A stretch of 27,862 bases of DNA. It comes from Rhodobacterales bacterium UBA7416 (GTDB lineage Bacteria; Pseudomonadota; Alphaproteobacteria; Rhodobacterales; Rhodobacteraceae). Below are positions 7,565 through 14,600 of this stretch, one piece after another (within the stretch, counting starts at the first letter, position 1; each line of letters opens with the position of its first letter). The notes below the pieces were generated by a model, which was not told the origin of the DNA, did not search any database, and saw only the letters and a list, made by a program, of their open reading frames with translations. Location of the stretch: positions 1 to 27,862 of the forward strand of contig DKMK01000074.1 in the NCBI GenBank assembly GCA_002469545.1, written 5' to 3'. Both the position numbers and the translations under genes were made by a program.

Positions 7565-7622
7565 AAATGTGAAGCCAGTGCGATTCTTAATATGACTTGC
7601 AGCCAATGAACTTGAGGTAGAG

Positions 7623-8981
7623 ATGACAAATAGCAGCGAAAACAGAATGACAATCGCCCCCTCAATCCCCGGGCCGCATGTTGGTTACGCCCCAGGTTTT
7701 GGGAATGATTTTGAAACCGAAGCACTAGAAGATGCATTGCCTCAGGGGCAAAATAGCCCTCAAAAATGTGCCTATGGACTGTACGCAGAACAACTTTCTG
7801 GTACGCCATTCACTGCACCACGCGGCCACAATGAACGCACATGGTGTTATCGCATCCGCCCATCCGTAAAGCATATCGGCAAGAGTAAGAAGATCGACCT
7901 TCCCTACTGGAAATCTGCGCCAAATGTGATCGACGATGTAATTTCGCTGGGTCAATATCGATGGGATCCAATTCCACACACGGACGCAGAACTGACGTTT
8001 GTCACAGGCATGCGCACCTTTACGACTGCTGGTGATGTGAATATTCAAGAAGGCATGGCTACGCATGCCTACCTCGTTACAAAATCGATGGTCGATGACT
8101 ACTTTTATTCAGCGGACAGTGAGCTGTTGGTTGTGCCACAAGAAGGTCGGTTACGCTTTTATACAGAGCTTGGCATCATCGATATTGAGCCCCAAGAGAT
8201 CGCAATCATTCCGCGTGGTTTAGTTTACCGCGTCGAACTGATCGATGGTCCCGCGCGTGGGTTTGTTTGTGAAAACTATGGACAGAAATTTGACCTGCCG
8301 GGTCGTGGGCCAATTGGTGCAAACTGTTTGGCCAATCCGCGCGATTTCAAAACCCCAGTGGCCGCCTTTGAAGATCGCGAGGTTCCGTCAACCATCACCG
8401 TGAAATGGTGTGGTCAATTCCATGTCTCGAACATCGAACAATCACCACTGGATGTCGTGGCATGGCATGGTAATTACGCACCCTGCAAATATGACCTGCG
8501 GACATTCAGCCCTGTCGGCGCAATCTTGTTTGACCATCCTGATCCTTCAATTTTCACGGTTCTAACCGCGCCTACACATACCGAAGGTACGGCAAATATT
8601 GATTTTGTTTTATTCCGCGATCGCTGGTTGGTGGCCGAAAACACGTTCCGCCCACCATGGTACCATAAAAATATCATGTCTGAATTGATGGGCAATATTC
8701 ATGGCATATATGATGCCAAGCCCAAGGGATTTGTTCCCGGTGGCATTAGCTTGCACAATATGATGTTGCCACATGGCCCCGACAAAAACGCATTTGAGGG
8801 CGCAAGTAATGAACCGATGGTCCCCAACTTTTTGGCGAATACCATGTCCTTCATGTTCGAAACACGGTTCCCACAACACCTGACAGAATTTGCCGCCAAC
8901 GAGGCGCCCTTGCAAGACGACTATGTGGATTGCTGGAAAGATATGGTGAAACATTTCAACGGCAAAAAGAACCCTTCATGA
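7623..8981 (+). CDS. hmgA: Homogentisate 1,2-dioxygenase
   Basis: This non-haem iron enzyme opens the ring of homogentisate to give maleylacetoacetate in tyrosine and phenylalanine breakdown. The 452-aa protein shows the N-terminal YAPGFGNDFETEAL motif and the cupin core. H305 in FDHPDPSIFTVL matches the acid-base histidine of the human enzyme. The iron ligands are H348 and E354 in WYHKNIMSELMG and H384 in LPHGPD; their spacing (43 and 36 residues) equals that of human HGD. ATG 7623 follows GAGG at 7614-7617. It is the first gene of the operon, with its stop overlapping the maiA start as ATGA. Confidence 0.97.
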   Translation: MTNSSENRMTIAPSIPGPHVGYAPGFGNDFETEALEDALPQGQNSPQKCAYGLYAEQLSGTPFTAPRGHNERTWCYRIRPSVKHIGKSKKIDLPYWKSAPNVIDDVISLGQYRWDPIPHTDAELTFVTGMRTFTTAGDVNIQEGMATHAYLVTKSMVDDYFYSADSELLVVPQEGRLRFYTELGIIDIEPQEIAIIPRGLVYRVELIDGPARGFVCENYGQKFDLPGRGPIGANCLANPRDFKTPVAAFEDREVPSTITVKWCGQFHVSNIEQSPLDVVAWHGNYAPCKYDLRTFSPVGAILFDHPDPSIFTVLTAPTHTEGTANIDFVLFRDRWLVAENTFRPPWYHKNIMSELMGNIHGIYDAKPKGFVPGGISLHNMMLPHGPDKNAFEGASNEPMVPNFLANTMSFMFETRFPQHLTEFAANEAPLQDDYVDCWKDMVKHFNGKKNPS

Positions 8982-9604
8982 TCCTGTATTCATATTGGCG
9001 TTCAACTACATCTTATCGTGTACGGGTTGCGCTTCATTTAAAAGGCGTTCCGTTTACAACACGTTCGATCAACTTGGCCGACGGTGAACAATGTTCGTCA
9101 AATTATGAAAAAATCAACCCCAGCATGGGTGTGCCAGCATTACAAATCAACGACGATGTCACCTTGACCCAAAGCATGACAATTTTGTCTTATCTTGAAC
9201 AAGTCCATCCAGTGCCTGCAATGCTGCCAAGTGACCCCATCAAATCGGCGCTGATTGCGGCTGCGGCAAATGTCATCGCATGTGACATTCACCCCGTAAA
9301 CAATCTGAAAGTCGTTAGCCGGATGAAATCACTTGGGGCGGATGGTATAGAGTGGATGATTGACTGGATGAACCAAGGGCTTATGGCCTATCAAAAGCTG
9401 ATCGAACCCAAAGGGCGATATAGTTTCGGCGATGACCTAACGCTCGCAGATATTTGCCTTGTTCCACAACTTTATAATGCACATCGCTGGGGCGTAGATT
9501 TATCGCCGTTTAAGCGATTAGTTGAAATTGAACAGGCTTGTCTCATGACGGACGCCTTCCAAAAAGCACACCCTAACAACCAACCGAATTCGGAAACACC
9601 ATGA
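8978..9604 (+). CDS. maiA: Maleylacetoacetate isomerase (zeta-class GST)
   Basis: This glutathione-dependent cis-trans isomerase converts maleylacetoacetate to fumarylacetoacetate. The N-terminal thioredoxin-like domain has the active-site region RSTTSYRVRVAL (family form SSxSxRVR), NPSMGVPAL with the cis-proline, and QSMTILSYLEQ for glutathione binding. The helical C-terminal domain ends with LADICLVPQLYNAHRW. It has 208 aa, normal length. The frame is open from 8930, but ATG 8978 is the right start: it overlaps the hmgA stop and puts the GST motif at residue 8. It also overlaps fahA by 4 bases, so the three enzymes are translationally linked. Confidence 0.95.
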   Translation: MILYSYWRSTTSYRVRVALHLKGVPFTTRSINLADGEQCSSNYEKINPSMGVPALQINDDVTLTQSMTILSYLEQVHPVPAMLPSDPIKSALIAAAANVIACDIHPVNNLKVVSRMKSLGADGIEWMIDWMNQGLMAYQKLIEPKGRYSFGDDLTLADICLVPQLYNAHRWGVDLSPFKRLVEIEQACLMTDAFQKAHPNNQPNSETP

Positions 9605-10836
9605 CAAAACGTTTAAACGCCTTCGTTGCATCTGCCAACTCAAGCGAAACACAATTTCCTCTAAACAATCTGCCTTACGGCGTATTTTTGCAAGGCGACC
9701 TGAAACGATGTGGCGTTGCAATCGGTGACTTTGTTTTGGATGTTGCCGCGTTGGAAAAACAAGGCCTGATCGACTTGGGGCAGCCATTATTACAGTCAGC
9801 TGCCTGGAACCCAGTGATGGACGCTGGGTCTGATATTTGGGGTCAACTTCGTGCCCGATTAATCACTTTATTGTCTGATGGCAGCGCAGATCAGAATGCA
9901 GTTGAAGCCGCATTATATCCGTTGACGGATGTGCAGTTATTGATGCCATTCACGGTTTCAGAATTTACCGATTTCTATGCTGGCAAACACCATGCCACCA
10001 ATGTAGGCACGATGTTTCGCGGCGCAGAAAATGCGCTTCCGCCAAACTGGCTACACATTCCAATTGGTTACAACGGTCGCGCATCTTCTGTTGTGGTTTC
10101 TGGCACCGACATTCATCGACCTTCAGGGCAGTTGAAAGGGCCTGATGACGCCTTACCAAGGTTTGCACCGTCCAAACGGTTCGATATTGAATTGGAAATG
10201 GGTGCAATTGTTGGACGCCCATCATCTGATCGCGTTTCTGTGGATCAAGCAGATGACATGATCTTTGGCTATGTGATTTTGAATGACTGGTCTGCGCGTG
10301 ATATCCAAGCATGGGAATACCAACCCCTTGGCCCGTTTCAATCCAAAGCAACAGCAACAACCATCAGCCCATGGATTGTAACCAAAGCTGCATTGGAACC
10401 ATTTCGCTGTGAAACACCCACGCGTGATTTCGAACTCTTGGCGCACCTGAAAGACACTGGACCAATGCTGTATGGTATTGATCTAGGCGTTACGATCGCA
10501 CCAAAAGGATCCGATGCTACCGAGGTCATTCGCACCAATTACAAGGAAATGTATTACTCGGCCGCACAACAATTGGCACATCACACGTCTTCAGGTTGCC
10601 CGATGCGGGTGGGTGATTTATTGGGCTCAGGCACCATTTCTGGTGCAACCAAAGATAGCCGTGGATCATTCCTAGAATTAAGCTGGGGTGGTAAAGAACC
10701 ATTCACACTCGACAGCGGCGAAACCCGCAGTTTTATCGAGGACTATGACACATTAACGCTTCAAGGATTTGCCAAAGGCAGTGATTTCAAAATTGGCTTT
10801 GGTGATTGCACGGGCACGATATTGCCTGCGAAATAA
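9601..10836 (+). CDS. fahA: Fumarylacetoacetase
   Basis: This enzyme hydrolyses fumarylacetoacetate to fumarate and acetoacetate, the last step of the homogentisate pathway. Key residues are visible: D124 and H131 in DFYAGKHHATNVGTMFRG (spacing as in the human enzyme's D126/H133), GYNGRASSVVVSGT, metal ligands E197 and E199 in FDIELEMG, and NDWSARDIQAWEYQPLGPF around D229. The length of 411 aa is typical. Translation starts at ATG 9601, overlapping maiA. It is the last gene of the operon; no strong intrinsic terminator follows. Confidence 0.96.
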   Translation: MTKRLNAFVASANSSETQFPLNNLPYGVFLQGDLKRCGVAIGDFVLDVAALEKQGLIDLGQPLLQSAAWNPVMDAGSDIWGQLRARLITLLSDGSADQNAVEAALYPLTDVQLLMPFTVSEFTDFYAGKHHATNVGTMFRGAENALPPNWLHIPIGYNGRASSVVVSGTDIHRPSGQLKGPDDALPRFAPSKRFDIELEMGAIVGRPSSDRVSVDQADDMIFGYVILNDWSARDIQAWEYQPLGPFQSKATATTISPWIVTKAALEPFRCETPTRDFELLAHLKDTGPMLYGIDLGVTIAPKGSDATEVIRTNYKEMYYSAAQQLAHHTSSGCPMRVGDLLGSGTISGATKDSRGSFLELSWGGKEPFTLDSGETRSFIEDYDTLTLQGFAKGSDFKIGFGDCTGTILPAK

Positions 10837-11014
10837 AATGAGTTGCCGCAATCTGCAATGACGTTCCTGAATTCTCAATGGGCGAGCATTCGCTGCCTAC
10901 TTGCCTTCTTTTGTTAGCGGTTTTTTTGACGTCGGTGACAGGCTTTTACGAATTGGTTGATTGTCCGCACAGCTGACATTTGCATCTGACTGATGGAAAC
11001 TTAAACGCCGCTCA
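10837..11014. other. Intergenic tail between convergent fahA and hydrolase genes
   Basis: This 178-base stretch lies between two convergent genes. I see no stem with a clear T-run for fahA; a TTTTTTT run occurs around 10920-10926 without a good stem before it. On the minus strand a 24-codon ORF starts near 10986 (MQMSAVRTINQ...) but has no further support. Nothing is called here. Confidence 0.4.
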
Positions 11015-11752
11015 TCACCCACGCATCGCCGTGCCGAATGCCTCGAACAGCGGTCTGGATACGCTGTCGTGTTGCGCATTCCATTCGGGATGCCATTGCA
11101 CGGCATATGCGAAACTTTGGGCGCCTTCCACACGGATGGCTTCGGGGGTTCCGTCGGTTGCGTATCCTTCGACGATGATGCGATCGCCTGCTTGTTTAAT
11201 GCCTTGGCCGTGCAACGAATTGGTGACAACCGTGTCCGATCCGAAAATTTGTGCGAAATGTCCGTCTGGCGTCAGATTTACATCGTGGCGCATCGCGAAT
11301 TTTTCCTCTTGGGTACCTTCGGGCGGCATACGGTGGTTCATGCGGCCCGGCAGGTCGCGAATTTCAGGATACAACGACCCGCCGTAAGCCACGTTAAACT
11401 CTTGAAAGCCGCGGCAAATGCCCAAAATTGGCACACCACGTTCAACACAGGCGCGGATCAGGGGCAATGCAACGGCATCGCGGTCTCGGTCAAAAAAACC
11501 ATGCGCTTCTGTTTCTTCTTCGCCGTATTCGCTGGGATGAATATTCGGACGTGCGCCAGTCAATAAGATACCGTCGAAACGCGTGCAAATTTCATCAATA
11601 TCTGCAATTTGAGGTAACGCTGGAAAAATAATCGGCATGGCTTTGGTCACGTCGGCCACGGCTTCGATATTTGACGTTCCGGCCAATTGGACCGGATATG
11701 TTTCCTCTAGCAGATGAGAATTAGAGATAATGCCAACAATTGGGCGTGTCAT
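11015..11752 (-). CDS. Class-I glutamine amidotransferase-like gamma-glutamyl hydrolase (peptidase C26)
   Basis: The 245-aa protein has the C26/PuuD-type fold. The nucleophile is C113 in GICRGFQEFN, with H221 and E223 in QWHPEW completing the triad. TGARPNIHPSEYG near 65-77 is the family's substrate-side loop. PuuD-type enzymes cleave gamma-glutamyl-GABA in putrescine breakdown, but related proteins act on other gamma-glutamyl amides, and no other puu gene is nearby, so the substrate is uncertain. ATG 11752 follows AGGTTATCTC. It is separated from glcG by a strong terminator and is therefore its own unit. Confidence 0.85.
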   Translation of the reverse strand: MTRPIVGIISNSHLLEETYPVQLAGTSNIEAVADVTKAMPIIFPALPQIADIDEICTRFDGILLTGARPNIHPSEYGEEETEAHGFFDRDRDAVALPLIRACVERGVPILGICRGFQEFNVAYGGSLYPEIRDLPGRMNHRMPPEGTQEEKFAMRHDVNLTPDGHFAQIFGSDTVVTNSLHGQGIKQAGDRIIVEGYATDGTPEAIRVEGAQSFAYAVQWHPEWNAQHDSVSRPLFEAFGTAMRG

Positions 11753-11825
11753 GAGATAACCTATTTGAAATGTTGTGTTATCGCCGTTGTATGCGATTTT
11801 TTCATTAAGGCAAAGTCACAATACA

Positions 11826-11849
11826 AATGCGCCGCGATGACGGCGCATT
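11826..11849 (-). terminator. Strong hairpin terminator after glcG
   Basis: AATGCGCCG (11826-11834) pairs perfectly with CGGCGCATT (11841-11849) around a 6-base loop. Read on the minus strand it lies 10 bases past the glcG stop and is followed by a T-rich TTGTATTGTGACTTT stretch. It fits a rho-independent terminator of the glcB-glcG unit. Confidence 0.75.
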
Positions 11850-11859
11850 GTCTTGGATA

Positions 11860-12288
11860 TTAAGCGATTGAGTTGAATCCAGCCGCCTTGATACCAGCAA
11901 TCGCCGCCGCCGCATCATTGTCAGATATATCGCCCGTCACACCAACCGCACCGATAATATCACCATTGTTGTCTGTCACCAAAACGCCGCCTGTCACGGG
12001 CACGAACCGCCCCTTATACGCGACGCTAAGCGCGTTCACAAAATAAGGTTGTTGTTCTGCGCGCGCCATGATTGCGGATGTTGGAATGCCCATCATGATG
12101 CAGGCATTCGCCTTACCATCAGCCAATTCAAATCGACCTCCAGGCGCACCATCGCCGCGTTCAAACGCAATCAGGTTACCACCCGCATCTACAACAGCAA
12201 CCGACAGCGGCTTCATTCCCGCATCAGTTCCTGTTGCCAGTGCCTGCGCAATGATCGTCCTTGCGCTTTCACGTGAAATTGTCGTCAT
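11860..12288 (-). CDS. glcG: GlcG/HbpS-family protein (DUF336)
   Basis: The 142-aa protein has the GlcG/HbpS fold: VAVVDAGGNLIAFERGDGA at about 30-48, then a KANACIMMG helix, and VPVTGGVLVTDNNGDIIGAVGVTGD near the end, followed by DNDAAAAIAGI. Members include the haem-binding HbpS, PduO C-terminal domains and GlcG of the E. coli glycolate operon, where its role is unclear. It starts 3 bases after the malate synthase G stop, so it is co-transcribed with glcB. That context supports the GlcG name and a link to glyoxylate or glycolate metabolism. No glycolate oxidase genes (glcDEF) lie in the window. Confidence 0.85.
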   Translation of the reverse strand: MTTISRESARTIIAQALATGTDAGMKPLSVAVVDAGGNLIAFERGDGAPGGRFELADGKANACIMMGIPTSAIMARAEQQPYFVNALSVAYKGRFVPVTGGVLVTDNNGDIIGAVGVTGDISDNDAAAAIAGIKAAGFNSIA

Positions 12289-12291
12289 ATA

Positions 12292-14430
12292 TTATTTATG
12301 CCCTTTAAGCTCTAAACGACGCGCGTGCAGTACTGGTTCTGTATAGCCAGATGGTTGAACCGCGCCCTGAAATACCAAATCACAAGCCGCTTGGAAGGCG
12401 ATAGAAGTAAAGTCGGGAGCCATCGGCGTATACGCCGCATCATAGGCATTTTGACCATCAACAACCGCAGCCATGCGTTTCATGATTTCCATGACTTCTA
12501 CTTCAGATACGACACCATGGTGAAGCCAATTTGCGATATGTTGTGAAGAAATACGACAAGTTGCGCGATCTTCCATCAAGCCAACATCATTGATGTCTGG
12601 AACTTTGGAACAGCCAACGCCTTGGTCAACCCAACGCACAACATAACCCAAAATACCTTGGGCATTGTTTTCCACCTCTTTGGTGATTTCTTCGTTGGAC
12701 CAATTTTGGCCCTGCGCCACTGGGAATTGCAAGATTGTGTCCACGGACGAACGTGCGCCACCCGCTTTGATTTCATCTTGGCGGGCGAAAACATCAACCT
12801 TGTGATAATGCATTGCGTGCAACGTCGCAGCAGTTGGCGATGGCACCCATGCACAGTTGGCACCGGCCATTGGGTGGCCGATTTTTTGGTCAATCATGTC
12901 TTTCATATTGTCAGGAATGGCCCACATGCCTTTGCCGATCTGTGCTTTGCCCTGCAAACCACACGCCAAACCAACATCAACGTTTTGATCTTCGTATGCG
13001 CCGATCCAAGGTTCTGCTTTGATATCATCTTTGCGCAGGAATGGTCCCGCTTCCATTGATGTATGGATTTCGTCGCCCGTGCGATCCAAGAAACCAGTGT
13101 TAATAAAGGCTACACGTTTCTTCGCGGCACGGATGCATTCCTTTAGGTTTACGGTCGTGCGGCGCTCTTCGTCCATGATACCGATTTTCACCGTGTATTG
13201 TGGTAACCCAAGTGCCTGTTCAACAGCGCTGAAAATCTCATCCGTGAATGCAACTTCATCAGGGCCGTGCATTTTAGGTTTAACGATGTAAACGGAACCC
13301 ATATCAGAATTGCCTGAACGGCGATCCAAATCATGCATGGCAATGGCAACTGTGAACATCGCGTCCATCAAGCCTTCGCCGATTTCATTACCGTCTTTGT
13401 CCAAAATCGCGGGATTGGTCATCAAATGACCAACGTTACGGATCAACATCAATGCGCGCCCTTTTAAGCGCAGCGCAGAACCATCGGGTGCGGTGTAATT
13501 ACGATCTGGTAACAAACGGCGACGCAATGTTTTACCACCCTTTTCAAAGCTGGTCGTCAAATCGCGCTTCATCAATCCCAACCAGTTGGAATAGGCCAAA
13601 ACCTTGTCTTCTGCGTCCACCGCTGCAACACTGTCTTCGCAATCCATGATTGCTGACATTGCGCTTTCTAGAATGACATCAGAAATGCCTGCTTTGTCTG
13701 ATTTCCCAATTGGTGTTTCCGCATTGAAATAGATTTCAACGTGAAGATTGTTGTTTTTCAACAAAATACCTTCGGGCGCTGCAGGATCATTGCGATACCC
13801 CGCGAACTGGCTTGGTGTTTTCAATGCTTTACCATCAATCACCAATGCACCATCCACGACGGCATAACTGCTGGCATCCGCATGAGACATTCCATCAATC
13901 GGGAATGTTTCATCCAAAAATGCTTTGGCATAGGCGATAACTTGTGCACCACGTTCAGGATCATAACCCTTGCCTGTTGGCACGCTGCCCAGCACATCGG
14001 TTCCGTAAACCGTGTCATACAAAGAACCATAACGCGCATTCGCCGCATTCAATGCAAACCGCGCATTTGTAATTGGTACAACCAACTGTGGACCAGCTAT
14101 TGTCGCAATTTCAGGATCAACGTTTTTGGTTTCAATTTCAAAATCGCGGCCCGGTTCGATTAAATACCCGATAGAATATAAAAACGCTTTGTACTCTTTG
14201 GCATTAAACGTTTTGCCACGGTTTTCGATATGCCATGCATCTATTTGCGCCTTAAGATCTGCACGTTTGGCCAACAATGCCTTGTTACGCGGCCCCATGT
14301 TTTCCACGATATACGCCAAACCACGCCAAAATTGATTGGCCGAAACATCGGTCCCCGGCAGTGCCGTACCCTCCAGAAAACCAACCAGTTGGTCGTCTAC
14401 CTGTAGTCCAAATTTCTCTGTGCGTGTCAT
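12292..14430 (-). CDS. glcB: Malate synthase G
   Basis: Malate synthase G condenses glyoxylate with acetyl-CoA to malate. The 712-aa length matches the G isoform (about 720) rather than the shorter A isoform. Landmarks are an N-terminal helical clasp, MDCEDSVAAVDAEDK, the insertion-rich barrel with IMDEERRTT, WAIPDNMKDM, the GANCAWVPSPTAATLHA segment and GQNWSNEEITKEVENN near the C-terminal plug. An ATG lies 4 codons upstream (14442), but ATG 14430 is preferred because the intervening GGAGAA is then its ribosome site at proper spacing. It is divergent from pepN and leads the glcB-glcG unit. The presence of isocitrate lyase or ethylmalonyl-CoA genes elsewhere cannot be judged. Confidence 0.96.
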   Translation of the reverse strand: MTRTEKFGLQVDDQLVGFLEGTALPGTDVSANQFWRGLAYIVENMGPRNKALLAKRADLKAQIDAWHIENRGKTFNAKEYKAFLYSIGYLIEPGRDFEIETKNVDPEIATIAGPQLVVPITNARFALNAANARYGSLYDTVYGTDVLGSVPTGKGYDPERGAQVIAYAKAFLDETFPIDGMSHADASSYAVVDGALVIDGKALKTPSQFAGYRNDPAAPEGILLKNNNLHVEIYFNAETPIGKSDKAGISDVILESAMSAIMDCEDSVAAVDAEDKVLAYSNWLGLMKRDLTTSFEKGGKTLRRRLLPDRNYTAPDGSALRLKGRALMLIRNVGHLMTNPAILDKDGNEIGEGLMDAMFTVAIAMHDLDRRSGNSDMGSVYIVKPKMHGPDEVAFTDEIFSAVEQALGLPQYTVKIGIMDEERRTTVNLKECIRAAKKRVAFINTGFLDRTGDEIHTSMEAGPFLRKDDIKAEPWIGAYEDQNVDVGLACGLQGKAQIGKGMWAIPDNMKDMIDQKIGHPMAGANCAWVPSPTAATLHAMHYHKVDVFARQDEIKAGGARSSVDTILQFPVAQGQNWSNEEITKEVENNAQGILGYVVRWVDQGVGCSKVPDINDVGLMEDRATCRISSQHIANWLHHGVVSEVEVMEIMKRMAAVVDGQNAYDAAYTPMAPDFTSIAFQAACDLVFQGAVQPSGYTEPVLHARRLELKGHK

Positions 14431-14481
14431 GACGTTCTCCATTTAACCAATGCGCGTTTAGCGATTCCTTGGCGATCTTAC

Positions 14482-14497
14482 GTTTCCTTTCGGAAAC
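14482..14497. promoter_or_regulatory. Inverted repeat in the glcB/pepN divergent promoter region
   Basis: GTTTCC (14482-14487) and GGAAAC (14492-14497) are perfect 6-base arms around TTTC. The repeat lies about 50 bases upstream of glcB. It may be an operator for glyoxylate or acetate control of glcB. No known regulator motif is matched with confidence. Confidence 0.35.
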
Positions 14498-14532
14498 ATA
14501 CCACCCGCCTCCAATAATGTATACCGTTGTAT

Positions 14533-14549
14533 GCAAGTTTTCCTCTTGC
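14533..14549. promoter_or_regulatory. Short inverted repeat GCAAG-N7-CTTGC upstream of pepN
   Basis: GCAAG (14533-14537) and CTTGC (14545-14549) flank a 7-base spacer about 50 bases before the pepN start. It is short enough to arise by chance and is recorded only because it lies in the divergent promoter region. Confidence 0.2.
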
Positions 14550-14600
14550 GCTCACCTTTTAATTCCATCCTATTTGGCGAAACGTTTACGGAGAGCCAAA

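Noticed and set aside
9965..10360. 131-codon minus-strand ORF inside fahA
   Set aside because: Antisense shadow of fumarylacetoacetase, whose catalytic and metal residues are all intact.
10897..11014. Extension of a minus-strand ORF beyond the glutamine amidotransferase-like gene, or a 24-codon ORF near 10986
   Set aside because: No ribosome site, no family resemblance and very short; the longer frame is a shadow of the hydrolase gene.
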